Notes: generated from the letters alone by a model not told the origin. A DNA stretch of 64,000 nt from Tolypothrix tenuis PCC 7101 (GCF_002368295.1 NZ_AP018248.1:124001-188000), one strand, 5' to 3'. Positions 51,929-61,752 are shown, numbered from the stretch's first letter. Numbers and translations: made by a program.

Positions 51929-53749
51929 CTAACTCAGGAGTTCGCCTGTTTCTTGCAAGGAATGCAAGCGGCGATAAATACCTTCTTGGCGCAACAGTTC
52001 TTCGTGGCTACCCACTTCTACAATTCTTCCCGCATCGAGAACGACAATTTTATCGGCTTCTCGTACTGTACTCAGGCGGTGAGCAATGATAATTGTGGTG
52101 CGCGTACCTTGAATTGAACGCATTGCTAATTGAATGGAACGCTCAGACTCATAATCTAGGCTGGAGGTTGCTTCGTCAAAAACCAGCACGTCTGGTTCTA
52201 CTAGCAAGGCTCTCGCAATTCCTAAGCGCTGTCTTTGTCCACCAGATAATCTCACACCACGTTCCCCAACAACGGTGTAATATCCTTGGGGTAGGTGTTG
52301 TACGACTTCATCAACTCTGGCAATTTTACAGGCTTCCTGAACCTCCTCCAATGTGGCATTTGGTCTACCATAGGTGAGGTTATCTAACACAGTGCCGTTG
52401 AAGATATCTACTTCTTGATGAACGATCGCTAGTCTGCGTCTGTAATTACCTACATCTAATGTGCGAATATCTTGACCATCAATGAGAATTTGACCTTGTT
52501 GCGGATCAAAATAGCGTAACAACAGCTTGACTAAGGTCGATTTACCAGAACCAGAACGACCAACTAAGGCTATTGTTTGGTATGGTTCAATCAATAAATT
52601 GATATCTTGTAGAACCAGACGTTTGGCATTATAGCCAAAAGTGACATGGGATAATTCGATTTTGCCGGTAAATTGATAAGGCGATTCTCTTTCGCTAGTT
52701 TCAGCTAACAAACTCTTCGCTTCAGCACCAACTGGCTCGTGCAAAAATTCGTGAAACCGTATCATTGAAGAATAGCGCCGCGCAAACACTTCTGCGAGGT
52801 TGCTGATAGGCTCTAATTCAGCATAAGCCATGCTGGAAAGAGTTAAAGTCATGACGAAATGACCAAGAGAAATCTTTCCACTTACTGTGGCTGCTAAAGT
52901 TAAACCCAAGATTGCAAATACGCAAAACTGAATTACAGTTTTTTGCCAAGTTAGGAGATTTACGTAACTTTTGTGGATGCGATAATCTACTACTTTTAGT
53001 TCCCTAGTTAAGCGTTGCTGTTGTCGCTTGAGTTCTTCCGCTTCTGTTGCAAATGCTTTCACCGTTTTGATATTGGTGATAAGTTCAGAAGTACGACTTT
53101 CGGTATTTTCCATGTACTTATCTAGGCGGCTTTCATACCCAATTATTCTTTGTAAATCTTTCAAACTGAACCAGAGAATAATTACAAAAGAAATTAGATA
53201 TAAAGTCGCAATCCGCCAATCAATTAACATGATAAACACAAAAATTCCCAGCACTCGCAGCAATTTAGGAATTAACTGTCCGGCTATTTCGGGATATGTC
53301 CATGTGTGATTCGCAATACCTCTAGCTACTCTACCGGCAATACGTCCGGGGTTATTTTCATCATAAAATTCTAGTGGGAGAGTGAGAATTTTAGCGATTG
53401 CTGTTTGAGTTTTTTCTCGACGCGCTCTTAATGCTATATCCCAGTGAAACCAACTAGTTAACCAAGGCTGGGTAGGCGCTCTCACAACAGTTACAACAAA
53501 AATTATCCCCAGCAATATACCTAAAGATAGATTGTTATTAACTGGGTAATTAATTAGGTTGGAAAAATTTGCGATCGCAGCTGCCAGTGGTTTATCTAAT
53601 GGTTGACTAGATAAGATGTTTAAAATTTGTCCAATGGCATAAGGTACAACCAAATCAATAATTTCGTAAATGCTGGATGCTGTAATACTGAATATACTCA
53701 GCCCCCAGTAGGGACGAAAGTAATGCAGAATATCTCTAAATTTGGTCAT
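51929..53749 (-). CDS. ABC exporter half-transporter (permease-ATPase fusion)
   Basis: This 606-residue protein has an N-terminal six-helix ABC transporter membrane domain (about 1-320) fused to an ATPase (about 365-600). The ATPase has Walker A ALVGRSGSGKSTLVKLLLRY, the signature LSGGQRQRLGIARALL, Walker B DVLVFDEATSSLD and the H-loop IIAHRLSTV. It would act as a dimer and export lipid, peptide or drug-like substrates. It is not next to a biosynthetic gene, so the substrate is unknown. A strong terminator follows directly. Confidence 0.93.
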   Translation of the reverse strand: MTKFRDILHYFRPYWGLSIFSITASSIYEIIDLVVPYAIGQILNILSSQPLDKPLAAAIANFSNLINYPVNNNLSLGILLGIIFVVTVVRAPTQPWLTSWFHWDIALRARREKTQTAIAKILTLPLEFYDENNPGRIAGRVARGIANHTWTYPEIAGQLIPKLLRVLGIFVFIMLIDWRIATLYLISFVIILWFSLKDLQRIIGYESRLDKYMENTESRTSELITNIKTVKAFATEAEELKRQQQRLTRELKVVDYRIHKSYVNLLTWQKTVIQFCVFAILGLTLAATVSGKISLGHFVMTLTLSSMAYAELEPISNLAEVFARRYSSMIRFHEFLHEPVGAEAKSLLAETSERESPYQFTGKIELSHVTFGYNAKRLVLQDINLLIEPYQTIALVGRSGSGKSTLVKLLLRYFDPQQGQILIDGQDIRTLDVGNYRRRLAIVHQEVDIFNGTVLDNLTYGRPNATLEEVQEACKIARVDEVVQHLPQGYYTVVGERGVRLSGGQRQRLGIARALLVEPDVLVFDEATSSLDYESERSIQLAMRSIQGTRTTIIIAHRLSTVREADKIVVLDAGRIVEVGSHEELLRQEGIYRRLHSLQETGELLS

Positions 53750-53860
53750 GATGCACTCTTTCCAAGGGCGTAAGCTTGAGCTTGGATTTTTATACTACAT
53801 TTATGCTACAATGTAGTCAAGAGCAACATCACGAAATCATTCTTAAGGAATATTTAGTTA

Positions 53861-54646
53861 TTAAATAGGAGAAAATTCTAGGCGATAACGGTAAAGAGCA
53901 ACTGGCCTTGAGCCTGCAGTAAAGTAATCTGGATCTTGGGGTGATAAGTAAACAGCAGTTACTTGATCGGCTTCGATTGCTGGATTTGATGTAGAAAGTT
54001 TGTGATAGGAAGTTGTAGATTCTACAGAATTGAAATAAGGACGAGAACCACCTTTAAACAGTTGTTGAAAAACTTCTGTAGTGATGAATTTACCATCAGA
54101 TGTAGTTTCTGTAGCGCGTGCTGTGACGATGGAAACTAGTTGCCGTTCTCCACGTAATAAAGTAATCTGACGATTTGGTGAATCTGGATCTACTTTTACT
54201 GATAATACTGCCGTATCACCTAAATAAGCTCGTGCCAAATTCAAGCTATTAAATGCTCTATCAGCTATAAAAGTTTTTGATTTACCATCATCTATCTGCG
54301 GAAGTATTTTTAATTGAGCAACAGGTAAATTTTCTTTAATAAATCTTACCAGAAAACTCACCGGCTGATTGAGTTGTTGGCGATTAGCTTCAAATCCAGG
54401 TGTAACAATATCTGGTGCTAAAGGTGCAACTAAATCCACCAATGTACTTGTAACTTGCCAAGAACCTCCCATCCATTCAGGATAAGCTAAATCCCCTACT
54501 GCTGGTTGCACAGAAGTTAATTTTTCCCATTGGGGAAAACTAGCTAGTCGTTGAGATAATTCCCCTGCAACAGCGTTTCCACTCCAGCCAAAGTACAAAC
54601 AAGCAACCAAGCACAAACTCCAAATCGCCTTCATTTGTGAATCCAA
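53861..54646 (-). CDS. secreted/lumenal DUF6816-type protein
   Basis: This 261-residue protein has a signal peptide (about residues 5-27, ending GNAVAG) and a conserved mature part (FPQWEKL, DLAYPEWMGGSWQVTSTLVD, RVALYRYRLEF-like end). The pattern fits a cyanobacterial family, also in chloroplasts, named DUF6816, judged from memory. Its role is unknown. The second Met (54634) is an equally good start for the signal peptide. It is transcribed alone. Confidence 0.6.
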   Translation of the reverse strand: MDSQMKAIWSLCLVACLYFGWSGNAVAGELSQRLASFPQWEKLTSVQPAVGDLAYPEWMGGSWQVTSTLVDLVAPLAPDIVTPGFEANRQQLNQPVSFLVRFIKENLPVAQLKILPQIDDGKSKTFIADRAFNSLNLARAYLGDTAVLSVKVDPDSPNRQITLLRGERQLVSIVTARATETTSDGKFITTEVFQQLFKGGSRPYFNSVESTTSYHKLSTSNPAIEADQVTAVYLSPQDPDYFTAGSRPVALYRYRLEFSPI

Positions 54647-55298
54647 ACAAAATTTCTCTACAGAATAATTGTGTGGTATTTTGCTCGTTTCCAGGATTGC
54701 TAATTCAAAAACTCAGTAATTTGTAATTTGAGTTACATTGCTTAAATGCATATATTTGATGGAATTAGGATATAAATTTACATTTCTTGATTTTTTCACA
54801 TATCTGAATCATGAAAAAGTTAGACGTGTCATCAAGCGACAACAATTGCTTAAGCTACATAAAAAGATATAAAAGCAGCTAAATACTGGTAATTACTGTT
54901 TATTCTTGCAAAGTAACTAAATACCGCAGAATATAGAGAATTAATGATGAGTATATTCATTATATATATAGGCAAAATAAGAAAATTTAATAGTTTAATG
55001 TTTGAAAAGGAAAATAATACTAGTGTAGAATCCGTTATTATACGGATATCAAAAATTTAGGGTGCAAATATCTGGTGCAATTGCTTTGTAAATTGCATCA
55101 TTGAGGAAAAATATTTACTGACGTAATTCTCAAAGCAGAAGAAAACTACTGATGTACTCGCAGAGTATATTTGCATTCCTAAAATTCAGTGTGGGTAATG
55201 CTTGTTGCCTTACCTTCATAGAAAACAGATTTGCAATTATCTCAACTGTCCCAACGTTTCCTAGTAGCTAGGAAAGTAATATCCTTGCGGAGGTTTAA
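54647..55298. other. 652-base AT-rich divergent gap
   Basis: It lies between the secreted-protein gene and the GTPase gene, reading away from each other, and should hold both promoters. Only very short open frames (23-37 codons) with no recognisable family were seen, and no clear operator. A ribosome site GGAGG is present just before the GTPase start. Confidence 0.6.
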
Positions 55299-55823
55299 AT
55301 GGAAATCCTACGCATTGCGATCGCAGGGAGCGTAGGTGCAGGGAAAACGAGCTTGATTCGCACTATTAGTGAAATTGAGGCCGTTGATACCGATAAAAAC
55401 AGCACAGATGAATTAGCGCTACTGAAGACCAAAACTACGGTAGCGTTGGATTTTGGGCTGCTCACGCTAGTACCCAATCAAGTAGTTCACCTCTATGGCA
55501 CACCAGGACAACCCAGATTTGATTTTATGTGGGATATCCTGATTCGCCAGGTTCAAGCTTGCATCCTACTTGTGGATGCTCATCGCCCAGAACATTTCCA
55601 CTATGGGACTCAGATTCTCGATTTTGTTAACCAAAGGGTGCAGATTCCAATACTGATAGGGCTAACTCATACTGATTATCCCAGAACTGTAGAACCGGAA
55701 AAAATAGCGATCGCTTTAGGATTGCCAAATTTAAATCACCAACCACCTTTAATTGCTGTGAATCCTACTCAAAAAGCTTCAATTATAGAGGCTTTAAATC
55801 TCATCATCCCGAAAATAATTTAA
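55299..55823 (+). CDS. conservon-like small GTPase (CvnD/MglA relative)
   Basis: This 174-residue Ras-like GTPase has P-loop IAGSVGAGKTSLIRTIS, the switch region TTVALDFGLLTL, the G3-type YGTPGQPRFDFMWDIL, and LTHTDYP in the place of NKxD. The pattern matches the GTPases of Streptomyces conservons and MglA-like polarity switches. The next gene encodes a roadblock/LC7 protein, the usual partner and candidate regulator. GGAGG lies 8 bases before the ATG. In Nostoc-like organisms the natural role may be in motility or development, but this is inference. Confidence 0.85.
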   Translation: MEILRIAIAGSVGAGKTSLIRTISEIEAVDTDKNSTDELALLKTKTTVALDFGLLTLVPNQVVHLYGTPGQPRFDFMWDILIRQVQACILLVDAHRPEHFHYGTQILDFVNQRVQIPILIGLTHTDYPRTVEPEKIAIALGLPNLNHQPPLIAVNPTQKASIIEALNLIIPKII

Positions 55824-56008
55824 ACAACCATTTTGTAGTAAGCAGATGAGCATTGATGCATTTGGGAAATATTCTCAAGCTCCTCCCAAGAACATTTATC
55901 AGAATGTTTTTGATTGCAGATAAAACTGCCAAATTGTCAATAGATTCGCCAACAAATTTATTGGCAAATATTCAACCAGCTTTAGCAATAATCACTGAGG
56001 AAGAAAGC

Positions 56009-56377
56009 ATGATTAATATTTCAATGTTACAAGAGGTTCTCCAAAACTTTGTTAGCGGAACATCTAACATTCAAGGTGCAGCTTTAGTTAGTCCTGATGG
56101 TTTAGCTTTAGCTTCTGTATTACCAGCAGAAATGGATGAAGACCGGACTGCTGCTATGTCAGCAGCAATGCTTTCTTTAGGCGAACGTATTGGTAGCGAA
56201 TTAGTGCGGGGCACGATTGACCGGATTGTTGTTGAAGGGGAAAAAGGTTTTGGTATTGTAGTTAGCTGTGGCCCTGATGCAGTTTTATTGGTCTTAGCCA
56301 ATGCTGCTGTCAAACAAGGCTTGTTATTTCTAGAAATTAAACGTGCCGTTGCTCAAATTGCACCTTTAATTAGCTAA
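56009..56377 (+). CDS. roadblock/LC7 domain protein
   Basis: This 122-residue protein consists of a roadblock/LC7 domain (MLQEVLQNFVSGTSNIQGAA, LVSPDGLALASVLP, and GIVVSCGPDAVLLVLANAAV). Such proteins bind small GTPases and control their activity, and the GTPase gene lies just upstream. The start at 56009 was chosen because GAGGAAG precedes it and the domain begins there. The frame is open for 52 more codons upstream, starting at 55853, and a longer protein cannot be excluded. Confidence 0.85.
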   Translation: MINISMLQEVLQNFVSGTSNIQGAALVSPDGLALASVLPAEMDEDRTAAMSAAMLSLGERIGSELVRGTIDRIVVEGEKGFGIVVSCGPDAVLLVLANAAVKQGLLFLEIKRAVAQIAPLIS

Positions 56378-56404
56378 TTAACAGCCAAATATAGCTAATA
56401 TTAT

Positions 56405-56429
56405 GGTTTTTGGATGACATCCAAAAACC
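56405..56429. repeat. perfect hairpin between roadblock and globin genes
   Basis: GGTTTTTGGATG and CATCCAAAAACC are perfect 12-base complements with a one-base centre. It lies 27 bases after the roadblock stop and may reduce read-through to the globin gene. Confidence 0.6.
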
Positions 56430-56541
56430 AAAACAAATTGCTGCGATAAATTTACGATTTCCAAAGTAAAACTAAATAATTTACTTTCTTTTGAATTGCC
56501 AGCCAACATTAATTTTTTGATTATTGTAGGAAAGCTGAACT

Positions 56542-57096
56542 ATGACCTTAGATCCACATAAATTCTTCTCCATTTTAGAACGGCGTGTTGGCTTGACCCC
56601 TGAGGACAAAGAATTACTCAAATCGCAGGCAGATTGGGGTTTAGAAATAGCACCAAAGATGGCTGAATATTTCTATGATTACTTGGAACGCGATCCAGAA
56701 ATGAGTGTGATTTTACATGATGGTAGTGGGCGCATACATCGCCTCCGGGAAACCTTTATTCAATGGTTTCACGAAATGTTTACAGGTATGGATAACTGGG
56801 GAGATGTTTACGCCGAAAGACGTTGGAAAATTGGTCTCATTCACGTCCGCATCGGTATTGGCCCACAACACGTTGTTCCTGCAATGGCGACTGTGATCTA
56901 TGAAGTAGGTAAGCGTCTAACAAACGATGGTAAAAGCGCAGACCTCAAAGATGCTCTTGGTCGTATATGTATGATTGACTTAGCTTTTATTGAACAAGCT
57001 TATATAGAAGTATCTTCATCTGCAGTTTTGAAAGAAACAGGCTGGTCAGAAGGTTTGTTTAAGCGTTTGATTAGTACCGGTGCTAAAGCTATGTAA
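56542..57096 (+). CDS. protoglobin-domain protein
   Basis: This 184-residue protein is a stand-alone globin of the protoglobin/globin-sensor type. The pattern YFYDYLERDPEMSVIL, LRETFIQWFHEMFTG, and RRWKIGLIHVRIGIGPQHVVP with the proximal heme histidine (in GLIHVRIG) is characteristic. Globins of this type bind O2, CO or NO and often serve as the sensor for an attached output domain. Here no output domain is fused. The nearest neighbours are a GTPase and its roadblock partner, 165 bases upstream on the same strand. Confidence 0.88.
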   Translation: MTLDPHKFFSILERRVGLTPEDKELLKSQADWGLEIAPKMAEYFYDYLERDPEMSVILHDGSGRIHRLRETFIQWFHEMFTGMDNWGDVYAERRWKIGLIHVRIGIGPQHVVPAMATVIYEVGKRLTNDGKSADLKDALGRICMIDLAFIEQAYIEVSSSAVLKETGWSEGLFKRLISTGAKAM

Positions 57097-57201
57097 TACC
57101 CTATCAAATAATGTTTGCTACACATCAATGATATTCTAGAGGGCACGGCAGTGCCCTTACAATCTGTCGCATTCTTTTTTCAAATTGGTATCAACAACTG
57201 A
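57097..57201. repeat. dispersed GGGCACGGCAGTGCCC repeat
   Basis: GGGCACGGCAGTGCCCTTA at 57141-57159 belongs to the same repeat style as 2885-2944. It lies about 60 bases before the point where the decayed metallopeptidase begins. Confidence 0.5.
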
Positions 57202-57423
57202 AATAAAGAAGATGTTGATAACAACTTATTTGCCCAATTCAGCAAAGATATTACCCACTTCTCCCATTTTGATAAAAATAAGTCAATCATGCTCTATCCT
57301 ATCCCCAAAGAGTTGACTACGAATGGTTTTGAGGTTGGCTGGAATACACATCTGTCAGAAACAGATAAAGCGTTCATGGGGCAAATATATCCTGGGGTTA
57401 CTAAGGGAAGAACGATAAGCTAA
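57202..57423 (+). pseudogene. remnant of an astacin-like (M12A) metallopeptidase
   Basis: The 73-codon frame after an in-frame TGA reads DVDNNLFAQFS, then FDKNKSIMLYPIPKELTT and FEVGWNTHLSETDKAF. SIM-Y is the Met-turn that follows the HExxH zinc site in astacins, and LSETDKAF is the usual end of the domain. The zinc-binding HExxH part and all upstream sequence are missing, so only the C-terminal third survives. No start codon fits. It lies next to a decayed lectin domain. Confidence 0.7.
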
Positions 57424-57502
57424 TGGGTATTTAAGTTGCATGATCTGGGCAGGCAAGATGCCCGCCCCACAAGAGTTTGATTAAATTTAATATGCAAGTT
57501 AG

Positions 57503-57871
57503 ATGTGTTTTAGCTTACTAGCTTCTGGTCAAACTTTACAGCCAGGGCAAAGTTTGCGATCGCCTAATCAGCTGCACAAACTGATTCTCCAAATAGATGG
57601 CAATGTTTTGCTTTACAATCGGTATTCTCAACCCCTGTAGGCAACTAATACTGGAGGATTAATTACGCCGGGTAAGTTGATCATGCAACCGGATGGAAAT
57701 TTGGTTCTCTACAATACGAGCAATTATCCCCGGTGGGCATCGCAGACATTCGGTAACCCTGGAGCATTTTTCGATATTCAAGACGATGGTAATCTTGTAG
57801 TTTACTGCGCTGGTTCTCAAACTCAGACTGCGGATCATGCGTTAAGGGCATCCGCCAGTAATGATATGTGA
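57503..57871 (+). pseudogene. bulb-type (mannose-binding) lectin domain gene with nonsense codon
   Basis: One frame reads SGQTLQPGQSL, LILQIDGNVLLYN, then a TAG (57638-57640), then ATNTGG, LIMQPDGNLVLYN and FDIQDDGNLVVY. The three Q-x-D-x-N-x-V-x-Y units are the sugar-binding motifs of B-lectins. The TAG occupies the place where Trp is expected (LWATNTGG), so a single TGG to TAG change broke the gene. The ATG at 57503 could still give a 45-residue fragment, and translation could restart at 57677. It may once have been part of the adjacent metallopeptidase. Confidence 0.75.
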
Positions 57872-58158
57872 CGCATTCCCACGGATAAATCTGGGGGCTT
57901 TTATACCATTTCTCTAAATCCAGGCTACAGATAATTCTCCCCCTGCTCCCCTGCTTCTTCGGTAATCTCGCCTCTTCTGCTCTTTGCTTCATTGTCAAGC
58001 AGAAATATGCAAATAATTATGCATTAAATAGCCAGACTTAATAATCAAACATTCAGCATAATACAACACCAGGAAATCAATCAACACCTGCAAAAATTTG
58101 AGAAACTCTCAGGAATTTCTCAAAAAATAAATAAGTCTGTATTAAAAAGAGTAACAAT

Positions 58159-61100
58159 ATGGTTAGTAATTCAGCAAAAGTTGGTACCCGTAATTTATAT
58201 GCTTTGCTTGTAGGTATCGATAATTATCCCCAGCCAATTAAGTCTCTCAAAGGTTGTGTAAACGACATTACAGCAATACAAGCCTATCTCAAAAACCAGA
58301 TTGCTGGTGAATGGCAACTGAGAGAACCCAGAATTCTCACTAATGAGCAGGCTACTCGTGCGGCCATTATTGATGGTTTCCAAAATTATCTTTGTCAGGC
58401 TGGTAGTGAGGATATTGCTCTATTTTACTATTCAGGGCATGGAGGCCAAGAAAAGGCTCCAGAAGAATTCTGGCATTTAGAACCAGACCGTTTAGATGAA
58501 ACTTTAGTATGCTACGACAGCCGTACCCCAGGGAATTACGATTTAGCTGATAAAGAACTTAGATATTTGCTGTTTCAAGTAGCCAAGAAAAATCCCCGTG
58601 TCATTGTGATTCTCGATTCCTGTCACTCAGGTTCGGGAACTCGAGATATCCCGCAAGGAGTACGTTTGGCTCCAGAAGATACAAGAGATCGCCCTTTATC
58701 TAGTTTTATTTTTGCTGAGGATGCAAGCTTTACAAATCTTCTATTAACTGCATCAGCAGTTAATAAGAAAAAGACAGGGTTAGAGTTGCCCAAGGGAAGA
58801 CATATTCTATTGGCAGCTTGTCGAGATGACCAATATGCTAAAGAATATCAAGGAGATGATAATCAAACTAGAGGTGCTTTTTCTTACTTTTTTCTCAAAA
58901 GCTTAGAGCAAACTAATGGCAGTTTATCTTATTTAGATTTAGCTAGAAATATAGAAGCTTTAGTGAAGGGAAAATTCTCAGATCAAGTGCCTCAACTGGA
59001 AGCAACTAACCCAGAAGATTTAAAAGCATCCTTTTTAGGGGGCGCGATTCCCGAACGTCCTTTTTACTTCACTTTGCGCTACAATACTCGCCCTAACGAG
59101 CAGGGGTGGGAAATTGATGCTGGGGTAATTCACGGCATTCCCAAACCAGTTTCTGCTGATGAGACTACCCTATTAACTATATTCCCCGTCGGTATTACAT
59201 CCGAACAGTTAAGCCAAGTGTTAAATGCTCCTGAAGCACGAGTGACTCAGGTATTAACCCAAAAAAGCAAAGTGGAAATTATCCAGGGTCAAGAGCGTTT
59301 GGACGAAAATAAAAGTTATTGGGCAGTCGTTACCAGTTTGCCTTTAAAACCTTTAAAGGTTTATATTCAGGGTAATTTAACAGAAGAAATAGGCATAGTC
59401 TTAGCAAAGAAAGCTTTAGAAAAGGCTAATTCTGGTCAAAATTCGCTCTACCTGAAGCAAGTTGAAAACCCCGCAGATGCTGATTTTAAGCTTGTAGCTC
59501 TCAACGGGCAATACTGGATTAATCAAGATGAACGACCTGTTGTCGCGCCTATTCCCAAACAACGCGGTTATAGCGAAAATGCTGCTAAAGAAGCAATTGA
59601 AGCTTTGGAAGCGATCGCGCGTTGGCACAATATTCTCAACTTGAAGAGTCCTCAAAGCAGCGAGATTAAAGCTAGCGATGTGGAGATGCAGATTCATCTG
59701 ATTGGTTATGAAGGAAAAGATGGCGAGATTAAACCAGTTCAAGACTCAGATAAATCCCTAATCACAGATTCAGAACTGCGCCTAGAGTACAAGTATGAAG
59801 ATGGGGAGTGGAGAAAGCCATTCATCCAAGTTAAACTACTCAATCACAGCAACCAGAAATTATATGCCAATGTCATCGATTTAGCAGAAGATTATTCTGT
59901 AGCAGTTCCTTTTTTTGATGAGAGAAGTAGTGTTGTGCTTCCAGCTCAAACAGCAGAGAGCGCAGGAATTGTTGAAGGATTTGATGATATTAGCTTCTCC
60001 ATACCAGATGAGTTTTTAGAGCAAGGCATTACTGAATACAAAGATATTTTGAAGCTGATTGTGAGTAAGACTGATTTTAATGCCAGTTTACTAGAGCAAG
60101 AGGGACTCAAGCCTCCTATCAGAGGAACGCGAGGAACAGAATCCGAAAGCAGTCTCGACCGTTTAATGAATCGAGTTTATAGCCGTAATGCTGCTCGCGC
60201 TGGGAAAAAAATTGACGATTGGATTACCAAAGAAGTGGCAATTACTATTGTCAAGCCACGGGATGCTGAACAACTTCAACCAGGTAAAAGTGCAAAACTC
60301 CTGAATGGTTTGATTGAGGTGCAACCCCATCCTAGTTTGCAGGCACAAGTTACCCTAACCACTGTTTCCCAAACGACACGAGATATCGGTAATCTGATCG
60401 CTCCACCCATTCTGTGGGATGAACAAGGCGTGATTGAATCGTTTCAATTTACCAACAGTCGCGGTAGCAGTCCAGGGTTGAGTGGGGTGGAATTATTTGC
60501 AGTTAATGATGTCAACTCAGTCACCAAAGAAGCACCTCTAACTTTGCTGCTGAACCAAACCTTAGAAGAAGGAGAATATCTCTTACCTGTAAGCTATGAT
60601 GGGGAATTTTTCTTGCCTCTTGGTGGTGGAGTCAACAAAGGAAAGCAAATAGAAATCAAGCTGGAACGCCTACCTCAACCGACTACAAGTAGCCGTAGTT
60701 TGATGGGTTCGATTAAAATTTTCTTTAAAAAGCTCCGCAGTCAAAAATTAGGAAATTCTTATGAATATCCTATCCTCGCTGCTGCTGAGGTGAAACAAAC
60801 AGAAAATCAGACCGAGGTTATTTACGAAAAAGATCCACAAGCAGTAAAAAACCTAGTTGCTAATGCTCAGAAAATTGTCCTCTACATTCACGGTATTATC
60901 GGCGATACTGCAAGTATGGTTGGTAGTATTCAACAGGCAAAAGTAGAGCTAAACGGTCAACTACATCCGCTACGAGAAGCTTATGATTTAGTTTTAACTT
61001 TCGATTACGAAAATCTTGACACTACCATTGAAGAAAATGCGCGATCGCTCAAACAAAGATTGGAATCTGTGGGTTTAGGAGCGAATCACGGTAAACAATT

Positions 61101-61710
61101 ACATATAGTTGCTCATTCAATGGGGGGATTGGTTTCTCGCTGGTTGATCGAAAGAGAAGGCGGAAATCAAATTGTTCAACATTTAGTAATGCTGGGAACT
61201 CCCAATGCTGGTTCTCCTTGGCCAGCAGTTCAAGATATGACTTTTACTCTTTTAGTGTGGGGTTTGAATCAACTCCCTGAGATAGTTTGGCCAGCAAAAG
61301 TTGTGGTTGATTTAGCAGCTAAATCACTAGAGTTTTTAGAAGCTCATGATAATGCACTCGACCAAATGCAACCTGACTCAGAATTTTTCCGTGCGATCGC
61401 TAATAACCCAGACCCTCAAGTTCCTTACACTATTATTGCTGGCGACAGGTCTCTGCCAACATTACAGTCTCCAGATCGCTTACGACGATTAATGGCAAAA
61501 CTGTTGAATCCAGGCGTTAATCAGGTGGTTGATGATTTGGTGTTCGGGGGAGAACCTAACGATATTGCTGTTCGCTTAACCAGTATTAAAAGTGTAAGTG
61601 GCGATCGCACGCCGCAGCCAAAAGTTTTACCGAATGTTGCTTGCGATCATCTGACCTATTTCACCACCGCAGCGGGTTTAAAAGCATTGGCGGATGCTCT
61701 CCATCCATAG
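58159..61710 (+). CDS. caspase-like peptidase (C14) fused to an alpha/beta-hydrolase lipase domain
   Basis: This 1183-residue protein begins with a caspase-like (orthocaspase/metacaspase) domain, about residues 10-290, with catalytic His94 in YYSGHGGQ and Cys155 in VILDSCHSGSG. A long middle part (about 300-880) includes beta-rich regions with DUF4384-like character (LEYKYEDGEWRKPFIQVKL, YANVIDLAEDYSVAVPFF). The C-terminal 270 residues are a PGAP1-like serine hydrolase: KIVLYIHGIIGD, nucleophile Ser987 in IVAHSMGGLVSRWL, an Asp candidate in GEPNDIAV and His in ACDHLTYF. Both catalytic sites look intact. It has no signal peptide or membrane helix. The next gene, 100 bases on, is another caspase. 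Confidence 0.92.
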   Translation: MVSNSAKVGTRNLYALLVGIDNYPQPIKSLKGCVNDITAIQAYLKNQIAGEWQLREPRILTNEQATRAAIIDGFQNYLCQAGSEDIALFYYSGHGGQEKAPEEFWHLEPDRLDETLVCYDSRTPGNYDLADKELRYLLFQVAKKNPRVIVILDSCHSGSGTRDIPQGVRLAPEDTRDRPLSSFIFAEDASFTNLLLTASAVNKKKTGLELPKGRHILLAACRDDQYAKEYQGDDNQTRGAFSYFFLKSLEQTNGSLSYLDLARNIEALVKGKFSDQVPQLEATNPEDLKASFLGGAIPERPFYFTLRYNTRPNEQGWEIDAGVIHGIPKPVSADETTLLTIFPVGITSEQLSQVLNAPEARVTQVLTQKSKVEIIQGQERLDENKSYWAVVTSLPLKPLKVYIQGNLTEEIGIVLAKKALEKANSGQNSLYLKQVENPADADFKLVALNGQYWINQDERPVVAPIPKQRGYSENAAKEAIEALEAIARWHNILNLKSPQSSEIKASDVEMQIHLIGYEGKDGEIKPVQDSDKSLITDSELRLEYKYEDGEWRKPFIQVKLLNHSNQKLYANVIDLAEDYSVAVPFFDERSSVVLPAQTAESAGIVEGFDDISFSIPDEFLEQGITEYKDILKLIVSKTDFNASLLEQEGLKPPIRGTRGTESESSLDRLMNRVYSRNAARAGKKIDDWITKEVAITIVKPRDAEQLQPGKSAKLLNGLIEVQPHPSLQAQVTLTTVSQTTRDIGNLIAPPILWDEQGVIESFQFTNSRGSSPGLSGVELFAVNDVNSVTKEAPLTLLLNQTLEEGEYLLPVSYDGEFFLPLGGGVNKGKQIEIKLERLPQPTTSSRSLMGSIKIFFKKLRSQKLGNSYEYPILAAAEVKQTENQTEVIYEKDPQAVKNLVANAQKIVLYIHGIIGDTASMVGSIQQAKVELNGQLHPLREAYDLVLTFDYENLDTTIEENARSLKQRLESVGLGANHGKQLHIVAHSMGGLVSRWLIEREGGNQIVQHLVMLGTPNAGSPWPAVQDMTFTLLVWGLNQLPEIVWPAKVVVDLAAKSLEFLEAHDNALDQMQPDSEFFRAIANNPDPQVPYTIIAGDRSLPTLQSPDRLRRLMAKLLNPGVNQVVDDLVFGGEPNDIAVRLTSIKSVSGDRTPQPKVLPNVACDHLTYFTTAAGLKALADALHP

Positions 61711-61718
61711 TTACAACA

Positions 61719-61752
61719 GCCCTTCTGATCCGCTTTGAATCGTCAGAAGGGC
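61719..61752. repeat. hairpin between the two caspase genes
   Basis: GCCCTTCTGA (61719-61728) and TCAGAAGGGC (61743-61752) are perfect 10-base arms with a 14-base loop, 8 bases after the first caspase stop. There is no T run, so it may stabilise the transcript or attenuate read-through. Confidence 0.6.

Noticed and set aside
54780..55080. Very short frames (23 and 37 codons) in the AT-rich gap
   Set aside because: No ribosome site or family; length and base composition fit chance.
57681..57998. 105-codon minus-strand frame
   Set aside because: It is antisense to the decayed B-lectin domain, which explains the sequence; the antisense frame has no recognisable family.
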